From Maricaulis sp965228215 (GTDB lineage Bacteria; Pseudomonadota; Alphaproteobacteria; Caulobacterales; Maricaulaceae), in contig OZ245800.1 of NCBI GenBank assembly GCA_965228215.1, positions 1,984,001 to 2,048,000 of the forward strand: DNA of 64,000 bases, read 5' to 3'. Positions 35,697-43,293 of the stretch are shown in pieces (position 1 is the stretch's first letter; each line of letters opens with the position of its first letter). Made by a program: the position numbers and the translations under genes. The notes beneath the pieces are model-generated. The model was not told the origin of the DNA. It searched no databases and worked only from the letters and a program-made list of their open reading frames with translations.

Positions 35697-35699
35697 ATC

Positions 35700-36713
35700 A
35701 TGACCAAGATGAACATGATCCAGGCCCTCAATTCGGCCATGGACAACATGATGGAACGCGATCCCAGCGTGCTCGCCTTTGGTGAGGATGCGGGCTATTT
35801 CGGCGGCGTCTTCCGCGTGACGGCAGGCCTGCAGGAAAAATACGGCCTTGATCGCTGTTTCGACGCCCCGATCAATGAAGCCGCCATTGCGGCGATGTCG
35901 ATCGGCATGGCGGCCAAGGGGCTCAAGCCCGTCGCTGAAATCCAGTTCGCCGACTACATCTTCCCGGCGATCGACCAGATCGTCTCGGAAATGTCGCGCC
36001 TGCGTTACCGCACGGCCGGCCAGTTCACCTGTCCGGTTGTGGTCCGTACGCCCTGTGGTGGCGGTATCCGCGGCGGCCAGACCCACTCCATGAGCCCGGA
36101 AGCCTTCTTCACGCAGGTGCCGGGCCTGCAAGTGGTGATGCCGTCCAATCCGTATGACGCGAAGGGTCTCCTGATCGCCGCCATCGAGAGCGAGGATCCG
36201 GTGATCTTTTTCGAGCCGAAACGTCTCTACAACGGCCCGTTTGATGGTAACCCGTCCAAGGCGCTGGAGGCCTGGGGCAATCATGCCGGCGGCGACGTGC
36301 CGGAGGATTACTACACCTGCGAGATTGGCAAGGCCGAGATCGTGCGTGAAGGTTCCGATGTCTCGATCATCACCTACGGCACGCTGGTCCATGTCGCGAA
36401 GGCTGCCGCCGAAGCGGAAGGCATTGACGCCGAGATCATCGATCTCAAGACGCTGGTGCCCTACGATATCGACACGATTTCCCGGTCGGTGAACAAGACC
36501 GGTCGCTGTATCGTTGCCCAGGAAGCCCCGCGTACGTCGGGCTTTGCCGGTGAGCTGGCTGCGCAAATCCAGGAAGAATGCTTCTTCGCCCTGGAAGCAC
36601 CGATCCAGCGCGTCACCGGTTGGGATACGCCGTATCCGCACGCGCATGAATGGTCCTACTTCCCGGGCCCGCAGCGTTTCATCAATGCCATTCGCGAAGT
36701 CCTGGAGGCCTGA
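35700..36713 (+). CDS. bkdA2: Branched-chain 2-oxoacid dehydrogenase E1 beta subunit
   Basis: A 337-residue transketolase-like subunit. It shows LAFGEDAGYFGGVFRVT, RCFDAPINEAAIAAMSIGMA, PCGGGIRGGQTHSMSPEAFF and the C-terminal domain VSIITYGTLVHVA. It completes the alpha2-beta2 E1 heterotetramer. It starts 3 bp after the E1alpha stop. Confidence 0.94.
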   Translation: MTKMNMIQALNSAMDNMMERDPSVLAFGEDAGYFGGVFRVTAGLQEKYGLDRCFDAPINEAAIAAMSIGMAAKGLKPVAEIQFADYIFPAIDQIVSEMSRLRYRTAGQFTCPVVVRTPCGGGIRGGQTHSMSPEAFFTQVPGLQVVMPSNPYDAKGLLIAAIESEDPVIFFEPKRLYNGPFDGNPSKALEAWGNHAGGDVPEDYYTCEIGKAEIVREGSDVSIITYGTLVHVAKAAAEAEGIDAEIIDLKTLVPYDIDTISRSVNKTGRCIVAQEAPRTSGFAGELAAQIQEECFFALEAPIQRVTGWDTPYPHAHEWSYFPGPQRFINAIREVLEA

Positions 36714-36716
36714 TCC

Positions 36717-37991
36717 ATGAGCGAATACCGCTATAAAATGCCCGATGTCGGCGAGGGGATCGTCGAGGCGGAAATCGTGGAATGGCACGTCAAGGAAGGT
36801 GACACCGTCACCGAGGACCAGCACGTCCTGGACGTGATGACCGACAAGGCCACCGTCGAGATTCCCTGCGCCGTGAACGGCACCGTGACCAAGCTGGTCG
36901 GCGAGCCGGGCGAGGTGATCGCCGTCGGAACCCAGATCATGTTCATCGCGGTTGATGGCGAGGTTCCGGCTGAAGACGAGGCGCCTGCCAAGGAAGACGC
37001 CAAGTCCGAGAACAAGCCGGCCGAGAAGGCCGCGCCCAAGGAAGAACCGAAACCGGCGCCTGCCAAGCCGGCCCCGGCCGCTGCTCCGGTCGCTTCGCGT
37101 CCGGCGGGCGAGCGTCCGCTGGCCAGCCCGGCCGTGCGCCAGCGTGCCTTGGACGCCGAGATCGATCTCGGCACGGTCGCCGGCTCTGGCCCTGCAGGTC
37201 GTGTCACGCACCAGGATCTGGATGATTTCATCGCCTCGGGTGGCCGTGCAGTTGCCCGCTCCGGTGGCGGGGGTGCCACGCGCGCCCCGCGTACGGGCGT
37301 GACGGAAGAGAAGATCATTGGTCTGCGCCGTCGTATCTCCGAGAACATGTCCCACGCCCAGCGCACCATTCCGGACATCGCCTATGTCGAGGAAATCGAC
37401 GTCACGGCGCTGGAAGAACTGCGCGCGCATCTCAACAAGACCAAGTCGGATGACCAAGCCAAGCTGACCTTCATCCCCTTCCTGGTCATGGCGCTGGCGA
37501 AGGCCCTGCCGGAAACACCGCAGGCCAATGCGCATTTCGACGGCGAGAACATGCTGCTCACCAAGCATGACGGCGTGCATTGCGGCGTGGCTGCGGCAAC
37601 GCCGAACGGTCTCATGGTGCCGGTGATCAAGCACGCCGAAAGCCTGGATGTCTGGCAGATCGCGGCCGAGCTGAAACGTCTCGGTTCAGCGGCCAAGGAT
37701 GGCAAGGCGACCAAGGACGAGCTGTCCGGCTCCACCATCACCATCACCTCGCTGGGGGCGATCGGTGGTCTGGTGACCACGCCGATCCTCAACGCGCCGG
37801 AAGTCTCCATCATCGGCGTGAACAAGATGCAGACCCTGCCGCGCTACAATGCCGACGGCCAAGTCGTGCCGCGCAAGGTGCTGAACCTGTCGAGCTGTTT
37901 CGACCACCGCATTGTCGACGGTTATGACGCCGCCATGCTGATCCAGCGCGTGAAAGGCTTCCTGGAGAATCCGGCAACGCTCTTCATGTGA
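36717..37991 (+). CDS. bkdB: Branched-chain 2-oxoacid dehydrogenase E2 (dihydrolipoyl acyltransferase)
   Basis: A 424-residue core enzyme. An N-terminal lipoyl domain has the lipoyl-lysine in VMTDKATVEIP (about residue 43). An Ala/Pro/Lys-rich linker (about 83-130) follows. The E1/E3-binding domain (about 135-180) has LASPAVRQRALDAEIDL and GPAGRVTHQD. The catalytic domain has DHRIVDGYDAAM near the C-terminus (His and Asp of the active site). One lipoyl domain is typical for this family. A strong terminator follows. Confidence 0.94.
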   Translation: MSEYRYKMPDVGEGIVEAEIVEWHVKEGDTVTEDQHVLDVMTDKATVEIPCAVNGTVTKLVGEPGEVIAVGTQIMFIAVDGEVPAEDEAPAKEDAKSENKPAEKAAPKEEPKPAPAKPAPAAAPVASRPAGERPLASPAVRQRALDAEIDLGTVAGSGPAGRVTHQDLDDFIASGGRAVARSGGGGATRAPRTGVTEEKIIGLRRRISENMSHAQRTIPDIAYVEEIDVTALEELRAHLNKTKSDDQAKLTFIPFLVMALAKALPETPQANAHFDGENMLLTKHDGVHCGVAAATPNGLMVPVIKHAESLDVWQIAAELKRLGSAAKDGKATKDELSGSTITITSLGAIGGLVTTPILNAPEVSIIGVNKMQTLPRYNADGQVVPRKVLNLSSCFDHRIVDGYDAAMLIQRVKGFLENPATLFM

Positions 37992-38026
37992 TCAAGTCGG
38001 GTCGAAATGGGTATTACGAAGATTTC

Positions 38027-38059
38027 GCCGCGCTCACACAGCGCGGCGTTTTCTTTTTG
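38027..38059 (+). terminator. Terminator of the bkd operon
   Basis: A perfect 9-bp stem (CGCCGCGCT, 38027-38035, with AGCGCGGCG, 38041-38049), loop CACAC, then TTTTCTTTTT. Confidence 0.92.
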
Positions 38060-38080
38060 AGCACAGTCCTCTATACCCAA

Positions 38081-38099
38081 TGTCACCAATGGTGACATA
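38081..38099. promoter_or_regulatory. Palindromic operator candidate upstream of hotdog-TetR pair
   Basis: ATGTCACC-AAT-GGTGACAT is a perfect 8-bp-arm dyad ending 14 bp before the hotdog gene ATG (38114). Its place suits repression by the TetR protein encoded by the second gene of the same transcript. Confidence 0.55.
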
Positions 38100-38113
38100 A
38101 GAAGGTTGGGTCG

Positions 38114-38563
38114 ATGGATATCTTTGAAATGATCAAGCAGCACATGACCGATAATGTGCCCTTTGCCGGGTATACGGGCGTGGTGCTGGAAGAGATCTCG
38201 CCGGAGCGCGGCGTGGCTTCGCTGGCCAAGCGGGGTGAGGTCGAGAACCACATTCAGACCATGCACGCTGGCGCGATGTTCACGCTGGGCGAGGCGGCGT
38301 CGGGCGCGGCGCTGGGCGGCGTACTGGCGGATCAATTGCTGGTCGCACGGCCGGTCGCTGCGAATGCGTCGATCAAGTATGTGAAGACGGCGAAGACCGA
38401 TCTCACCGCGACGGCCATCGCGAGCATGCCGGCCGCCGAGGCGCTGCAGACACTCAATGATGAGGGCAAGGTGATGTTCGACATCAATGTCGATATCCGC
38501 GATGCCGAGGAGAATACCTGCGCCGAGATGACGGTCGCCTGGCACGTCAAGAAGCTGGGCTAG
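38114..38563 (+). CDS. Hotdog-fold thioesterase-like protein (PaaI/DUF4442 type)
   Basis: A 149-residue single-domain protein. The central part has NHIQTMHAGAMFTLGEAASG, a helix typical of PaaI/DUF4442 hotdog proteins, and strands follow (SIKYVKTAKTDLTATAIA, VMFDINVDIRDAEENTCAEM). It probably acts on acyl-CoA or binds acyl groups; the substrate is unknown. GAAGG precedes the ATG. It is followed directly by a TetR gene. Confidence 0.8.
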   Translation: MDIFEMIKQHMTDNVPFAGYTGVVLEEISPERGVASLAKRGEVENHIQTMHAGAMFTLGEAASGAALGGVLADQLLVARPVAANASIKYVKTAKTDLTATAIASMPAAEALQTLNDEGKVMFDINVDIRDAEENTCAEMTVAWHVKKLG

Positions 38564-39163
38564 GTGGCGCGCCGCTACCATCACGGCGACGTACGCAGTG
38601 AGGCCATCGCTGCCGCCCTGGCGCTCTGCGAGGAGGCGGGGCCGGATGCCGTGACGATGCGTGCCGTGGCGGGCAAGGTGGGCGTGGATCACCGCGCGAT
38701 CTACCGGCATTTCGCCGATCGGGACCGGCTCCTGGCCGAGGTCGCGGCATTGGGATATGCGGACCTGCTGGCCGCTCTGGAAGAGGGCGGCTGCGACCCG
38801 GGTCTGCAGGCAGATTTTGCGGCCTCGATCCGGTTCGCGCTCGCCAGACCGCGCCTCTACGCGCTGATGCTGTCCCGGCCGCGCTACGTCATGTTCGATG
38901 ATGGCGAGCTGGAGGGGGCGTTGCGGGCATTGCTCGAGCGGCTCATGCGATCGGCGGAAGAGGCATTGGGCGAGGGTGCCAGACCGGCCCGGTGTCGAGA
39001 TCTCGTCTTTTCGGCGCTCGGGGCGAGTTACGGTCTCGTCAGCCTGGCCTCGACCATGACGTTGGCGCCGCGCTCACCGGCGGAGCTGGAAAGCTTCCTC
39101 GTGGACCAGGTCAGCGGGGTTATCGAGGGTCAGGTCATGCGGATGCGGCAAGCATCGGACTGA
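38564..39163 (+). CDS. TetR/AcrR-family transcriptional regulator
   Basis: A 199-residue regulator with the N-terminal HTH (RRYHHGDVRSEAIAAAL to VGVDHRAIYRHFADRDRLL, about 2-52) and a C-terminal TetR ligand domain of the TetR_C_33-like kind. The start is a GTG directly after the hotdog stop, so it is translated as part of that transcript. It likely represses the operon through the palindrome at 38081-38099 and senses an acyl-CoA or related ligand; both are inferred. Confidence 0.9.
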   Translation: MARRYHHGDVRSEAIAAALALCEEAGPDAVTMRAVAGKVGVDHRAIYRHFADRDRLLAEVAALGYADLLAALEEGGCDPGLQADFAASIRFALARPRLYALMLSRPRYVMFDDGELEGALRALLERLMRSAEEALGEGARPARCRDLVFSALGASYGLVSLASTMTLAPRSPAELESFLVDQVSGVIEGQVMRMRQASD

Positions 39164-39249
39164 CCGTCGGAACGCGGCACAAGCGCGCCGGGACAGGTTT
39201 CCGTCTGATCCCGGTTCAGATTGCGGCGAGCCTATGCAAGGGTGCTTGC

Positions 39250-39420
39250 ATGACACAGACAAGCAAGGAGCAGGACGCAGAGACGCGGTTGCGCCATTTC
39301 GAGCAATATGCGCTCGAGGAGTCGAATATCCGCGCGTCGCTTTGGTTCCGGGTCGGGATCGCTGTCGGTGTCGCAGGCACCTTGCTGGTGCTCTACCTTC
39401 TGGGCTTTTTCAGCGGCTAG
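39250..39420 (+). CDS. Small single-pass membrane protein
   Basis: A 56-residue protein with a charged helical N-terminal half (KEQDAETRLRHFEQYALEES) and one membrane segment near the C-terminus (VGIAVGVAGTLLVLYLLGFF). The ATG at 39250 is the first sensible start in a frame that also runs through the TetR gene. No family is recognised. Its stop shares CTAG with the convergent SnoaL-like gene. A short ORF with an orderly amphipathic-plus-membrane layout is likely real. Confidence 0.5.
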   Translation: MTQTSKEQDAETRLRHFEQYALEESNIRASLWFRVGIAVGVAGTLLVLYLLGFFSG

Positions 39421-39785
39421 CCGTCAAGCGGCGGCACCTTGCCGAAAAATCCGACCACGCACATCACCTTGCCGTCCTCATCCGTCTGGCTGACGTCGAA
39501 GCCTTCCAGTAGCAGTTTGCCGTTCTGGTGGATGGCCCAGTGATAACGGTGGAAGCCGTGCTGGCTGTCGACACCGCTCTGCCGTGAATACACCGCACCG
39601 GGAATGCTGGCCTTCACATTGTGCACATTGGCCTCGAACCCGTCGATGCCAGTGACATCGATCGAAGGATCCACGAAACGCACATCGGGAGATAGGGCCT
39701 TGTCGAGATGGGCGCGCACCTTGGATGCGTCCGGCTCGTTCCATGCGGCCAGCATGTGGTTCAGGGAGTCAGGATGTTTGCTCAT
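39417..39785 (-). CDS. SnoaL-like (NTF2-fold) protein
   Basis: A 122-residue protein with the alpha-plus-beta cone pattern of SnoaL/NTF2-like proteins: HMLAAWNEPDASKVRAHLDKAL, SPDVRFVDPSIDVTGIDGFEANV and GFHRYHWAIHQNGKLLLEGFDV. These bind small molecules or act as isomerases or cyclases; no substrate can be named. It follows the gene at 39795-40160 by 9 bp on the same strand, so the two are probably co-transcribed. Confidence 0.75.
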   Translation of the reverse strand: MSKHPDSLNHMLAAWNEPDASKVRAHLDKALSPDVRFVDPSIDVTGIDGFEANVHNVKASIPGAVYSRQSGVDSQHGFHRYHWAIHQNGKLLLEGFDVSQTDEDGKVMCVVGFFGKVPPLDG

Positions 39786-39794
39786 TCGCCGGGT

Positions 39795-40160
39795 TTACTC
39801 CGCCGGTTCGGGCTTTCGGACGCTCAACCGTGCCATCCAGTCCGGCACCGGCAGAGCATCATCACTGAGATGCTGGTGACTGTCGAACAGGAAATTGCCA
39901 CTGCCATCATCGATCGGGTCGAGATGTTCGTCGAGGCTGCGCGGGCGCGTCGGATCGAACGCGAACGCCGGCGCTGTCATGCTGGCGCGATAGAAGAGAT
40001 TTCGTAGCGAGATCCGGGACGGACGCTCGGACAGGCGCATGGCAAAGGGTTCGCCACCCTTGCGCCAATACATCACCAATTGGTGTTGCCAGGATTCCGG
40101 CACCTGGATTTGGCCGGAGCGATTAACAACGGGCTCATAGCCCGGTGGTTTCACCGTCAT
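39795..40160 (-). CDS. Hypothetical protein, unknown family
   Basis: A 121-residue soluble protein with no recognised domain. It reads from MTVKPPGYEPVVNRSG through WQHQLVMYWRKGGEPFAMRL to a C-terminal region rich in Asp and Pro. The ATG at 40160 is chosen because GGGGGG lies 5 nt upstream; the frame opens at 40199. The central part (YWRKGGEPFAM) might be a small binding domain. It lies upstream of the SnoaL-like gene in a likely two-gene operon. Confidence 0.6.
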   Translation of the reverse strand: MTVKPPGYEPVVNRSGQIQVPESWQHQLVMYWRKGGEPFAMRLSERPSRISLRNLFYRASMTAPAFAFDPTRPRSLDEHLDPIDDGSGNFLFDSHQHLSDDALPVPDWMARLSVRKPEPAE

Positions 40161-40319
40161 TATTCCCCCCATAACACCCGAGAAGCATGATGAGACCAAA
40201 TGCGTCCCCTTGCAAGCTCAAACGGGGACAGAATTTCGCCTTCCAAGCGATCTTCCTGAGGCTCGGCTAGGTGACAAACCCATAAAAGGAAACAAGAATG
40301 CAGCCCGTTATCGCTGGGG

Positions 40320-40853
40320 GTGTTCATTCGCGCGCATTTCCTCTTCCTGACGCCGCATTTCGCGCCGGAAGACCTGTTCCGGATCGAGGGCTGGCAGCAC
40401 ATGCATGACCCCGGAATGGCGGGTGTCGTGCCGCCCGGCTTTCCGCTGGTCTTTCCGGTGCCGGGATTCCGGGATGAGGAAGTTGTCTCGGAGACCGAGG
40501 CCCTGCTCTCCGGCGAGACGGATTTCGCAATCGAGATGTTCGCCTGCCACGTACACGTGGAGGCCGGAACCGATGAAGTGCTGGAACTTCTCCGACCGGA
40601 ACGCGGCGCCGGCCAGATTACGGCCCTGCACAAGAAGCTCTATTCCGGTGCCTTCCGCCCCTACTTGCCGGCAGGCATGCCCTACATGCCGGCGATCACG
40701 ATCGGCCGGGGCGACGAGTTCGAAGCCGCGAACGCCCGCATGGAAGCACTCAACGAGACCGGATTGCGGATTCCCGGACGGGCGAACAAGGTCGAGGTCT
40801 ATGCCTTCGGAGACGGTTCGGTGGATCGCCTGGCGGAGATTCCGCTGGCCTAG
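40320..40853 (+). CDS. 2H phosphoesterase-like protein (2'-5' RNA ligase family), both catalytic His positions changed
   Basis: A 177-residue protein resembling the 2'-5' RNA ligase/2H superfamily: FPLVFPVPGFRDEEVVSE (where HVTLvfP is usual), the middle GAGQITALHKKLYSGAF and PYMPAITIGRG (where PHiTiGR is usual). In this alignment by eye both HxT histidines are lost (Gly and Ala), so it looks like a catalytically dead family member. The frame has only a GTG start at 40320. An ATG with a good ribosome binding site (AAAAGGAAACAAG) at 40298 is one base out of frame across a G5 run (40316-40320). A frameshift, a sequence error or a true GTG start are all possible. Confidence 0.65.
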   Translation: MFIRAHFLFLTPHFAPEDLFRIEGWQHMHDPGMAGVVPPGFPLVFPVPGFRDEEVVSETEALLSGETDFAIEMFACHVHVEAGTDEVLELLRPERGAGQITALHKKLYSGAFRPYLPAGMPYMPAITIGRGDEFEAANARMEALNETGLRIPGRANKVEVYAFGDGSVDRLAEIPLA

Positions 40854-40976
40854 GCCTGCCTGGATCCGGCGCACAGATCGGGCACGGAGAACAAGGTCTT
40901 TCCCTTTTCGGGCGCAGCGTATAAATCCCTCCCAACATCACGCCGTCCGGCGCACTTTTTTCTGAGAGGCACACTC

Positions 40977-42407
40977 ATGAAAACACGGTCTTGCCAGGTA
41001 CTCGTCATCGGCGGGGGCCCGGGTGGCTATCCGGCCGCGATCCGCGCCGGCCAGCTGGGTCTAGACACGATCATCGTCGACAAGCACGGGCTCGGCGGCA
41101 CTTGCCTCAACCGGGGCTGCATCCCGTCCAAGGCGATCATCCATGCCGCGACCAAGTATGAGCACATGGCGGCTCACGCGGACGGTGACGCGCTGGGCAT
41201 TTCCCTGGCCGAGGCTCCCAAGCTGGACATGGGCAAGCTGATCGGCTGGAAGGACGGCATCGTCTCCAAGCTGACCGGTGGTGTCGGCCAGTTGCTGAAG
41301 GCCGCGGGTGCCGAACACATTGCCGGCTGGGCCAATTTTAAGAATGCCAAGACCTGCGTGGTCGACATGGAGGATGGCGAACAGGTCGAGATCACGGCCG
41401 AACACGTCATCCTGGCCACGGGTTCGGTCGAGGTTGAGCTTCCCTTCCTGCCCTTCGGCGACAATGTCATCGGTTCGACCGACGCGCTCGACCTGGCCGA
41501 GAAGCCCGAGAAACTCGTCGTGGTCGGCGCCGGTTATATCGGTCTGGAACTGGGTATCGCCTTCCGCAAGCTCGGCTCGGAAGTCACCTTCATCGAGGCG
41601 CTGGATCACATCCTGCCGCTCTACGACAAGGAGATCACCCGTCCGATCACGATGTGGCTGAAGAAGCACAAGGTCGCCGTGAACCTGTCGTGCAAGGCCA
41701 AGGGTGTGGTCGAGGAGAAGGGCAAGACCTTCCTCGAATACGAAGACAAGAAGGGCGAGATCCAGCGGGTCGAGGCCGACAAGATCCTCGTCGCCGTCGG
41801 CCGCAAGGCCTGCCTCGAGGGCTGGGGCGTCGAAAATATGGGCATCGACCTCGTCGACGGCCGATACATCAAGGTCGATGACCAGTGCCGTACGGGCATG
41901 CGCGATGTCTGGGCGATCGGCGATGTGGTTGGTGAACCCCTGCTGGCGCACAAGGCGACGGCTCAGGGCGAAATGGTTGCTGAACTGATCGCCGGTCACC
42001 GCCGCACCTTCGATCCGGTCTCCATCGCCGCGGTCTGCTTTACCGAGCCGGAAGTCGTGGGCGTCGGCCTCACGCCGGACGAGGCGAAGGCCAAGGGCGA
42101 GGACATCATCACCGGCAAATTCCCGCTGGCAGCCTCCGGTCGCTATCTCTCCATGGAAGCGGGCACGGATGGCGGTTTCGTCCGCGTGACAGCCCGCAAG
42201 TCGGATCATGTCGTCCTCGGCATTCACGCGGTGGGTACGCACGTGTCCGAACTCTCCGGGGAGTTCGCGCTGGCCATCGAGATGGGCGCCCGCCTGGAAG
42301 ACATTGCCGGAACGATCCACGTGCACCCGACGCTGACGGAAGGTTTCGCGGAATCCGCACTGACGGCTCTGGGCCACCCGATCCACATCTCGGCGCCGAA
42401 GACGTAA
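40977..42407 (+). CDS. lpdA: Dihydrolipoyl dehydrogenase (E3)
   Basis: A 476-residue flavoenzyme that reoxidises the lipoyl group of 2-oxoacid dehydrogenases. The FAD-binding N-terminus has VIGGGPGGYPAAIRAGQLG, the redox disulfide is in GGTCLNRGCIPSKA, and the NAD motif is VVVGAGYIGLELG (about 180). The dimer domain has the active-site HVHPTLTEGF. The PSKA redox motif is the version common in BCKDH-linked E3 of alphaproteobacteria. It lies 3 kb downstream of E1-E2 with unrelated genes between. Confidence 0.95.
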   Translation: MKTRSCQVLVIGGGPGGYPAAIRAGQLGLDTIIVDKHGLGGTCLNRGCIPSKAIIHAATKYEHMAAHADGDALGISLAEAPKLDMGKLIGWKDGIVSKLTGGVGQLLKAAGAEHIAGWANFKNAKTCVVDMEDGEQVEITAEHVILATGSVEVELPFLPFGDNVIGSTDALDLAEKPEKLVVVGAGYIGLELGIAFRKLGSEVTFIEALDHILPLYDKEITRPITMWLKKHKVAVNLSCKAKGVVEEKGKTFLEYEDKKGEIQRVEADKILVAVGRKACLEGWGVENMGIDLVDGRYIKVDDQCRTGMRDVWAIGDVVGEPLLAHKATAQGEMVAELIAGHRRTFDPVSIAAVCFTEPEVVGVGLTPDEAKAKGEDIITGKFPLAASGRYLSMEAGTDGGFVRVTARKSDHVVLGIHAVGTHVSELSGEFALAIEMGARLEDIAGTIHVHPTLTEGFAESALTALGHPIHISAPKT

Positions 42408-42417
42408 TCCGAGCCTT

Positions 42418-42729
42418 GTGGTGGCGATAGGACGGAAAGCCTGGCGTAACTGCCCGTATTGTGGCCACCACATAGGCTTGTTGGCGTCGTGGCATCCCGA
42501 TCGGTGGAAACGCCTAGACTGTTCGAATTGTTCAAAGGAAGTACGAGTGATCCGTCCAAAGTGGGCATTGCTCGGGCTTATGCCAGCGATCCTGCTGTTG
42601 TCATCGGACCAAAATTCGGACCTCGTACGCTGGACGGGTTTCGTCGTTCTTGTCTCAGTTGGCTTCCTCTGCGATTTGCGGACGCGATATGTTCCGATCA
42701 GCAATTCGGAGCAGGAATCCAAATCGTAA
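42418..42729 (+). CDS. Small zinc-ribbon membrane protein, unknown function
   Basis: A 103-residue protein with a zinc-ribbon-like N-terminus (CPYCG, then 19 residues, then CSNC; residues about 12-37) and two hydrophobic segments (about 49-62 and 70-85). The CxxC-about-20-CxxC layout resembles small hypothetical zinc-ribbon/membrane proteins. Starts are weak (GTG at 42418 or 42421, no good ribosome binding site). Base composition is visibly less GC-rich than the neighbours, which suggests transfer or weak selection. Function unknown. Confidence 0.5.
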   Translation: MVAIGRKAWRNCPYCGHHIGLLASWHPDRWKRLDCSNCSKEVRVIRPKWALLGLMPAILLLSSDQNSDLVRWTGFVVLVSVGFLCDLRTRYVPISNSEQESKS

Positions 42730-42804
42730 TCGCATACCCGCCATACACTTCCCTCGCGCGCGCACGCGCGTATGAAGACTCTCTGTGAGAGAGCGGAGGC
42801 CGGA

Positions 42805-43293
42805 ATGAGTGAAACCCGACTGGGCCTGAAAGGCATTATCGAGGACCGGCCCCTGGCTCCGGGCGAGGGGATCGGCTGTATCGATCTCGAGACCGCACTG
42901 ATGCGCCGCGTCGAGCCCCGGCCCGAGGATTTCGACGAGCTCGGTCACGTCAACAATGTCGTCTATCTGAAATGGGTGCAGGAGATGGCGGTGACGCACT
43001 GGCATCTGATCTCGCCGCAGGAGCAGGTGGATGGCGAGGTCTGGGTCGCGCTCAAGCACACCATCGAATACCGCGACGCCATCGAGCCCGGACAGATGGC
43101 CGAGATCCGCACCTGGCTGGGCAGTTACAAGGGCGCGCGTTTCAACCGGCATGTCGATATCCGCAAGCCGGGCGCGAAACGCTTCTCGGCCTACGCGGTG
43201 ACGGAATGGTGCCGTCTCAACGCCCACACGCGCCGCCCCATGCGCATCGATGAGGCTGTTCTTGACCTCTTCGGAGTGCGTGGGCTGGTCTAG
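42805..43293 (+). CDS. Acyl-CoA thioesterase, YbgC/FadM hotdog type
   Basis: A 162-residue hotdog protein of the 4-hydroxybenzoyl-CoA thioesterase type. The catalytic-loop motif is DFDELGHVNNVVYLKWVQE (Asp/His/Asn region, about 47-65), with strands WVALKHTIEYRDAIEPGQ and ARFNRHVDIRKPG. It likely hydrolyses an acyl-CoA; substrate unknown. The ATG at 42805 has GGAGG 5 nt upstream, better than the ATG at 42772. Its stop shares CTAG with the convergent dehydrogenase gene. Confidence 0.88.
   Translation: MSETRLGLKGIIEDRPLAPGEGIGCIDLETALMRRVEPRPEDFDELGHVNNVVYLKWVQEMAVTHWHLISPQEQVDGEVWVALKHTIEYRDAIEPGQMAEIRTWLGSYKGARFNRHVDIRKPGAKRFSAYAVTEWCRLNAHTRRPMRIDEAVLDLFGVRGLV

Noticed and set aside
34389..37634. 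Long 1081-codon open frame on the minus strand
   Set aside because: It lies exactly antisense to the E1alpha-E1beta-E2 genes, which match known families. Its residue make-up (His/Arg/Gly-rich) is typical of a frame shadow in GC-rich DNA.
40308..40874. 188-codon minus-strand open frame over the 2H-like gene
   Set aside because: The plus frame has recognisable 2H-family structure; the minus frame has no family features.
42459..42788. Alternative frame overlapping the zinc-ribbon gene
   Set aside because: The frame at 42418 has paired CxxC motifs and membrane segments; this one has no coherent features.
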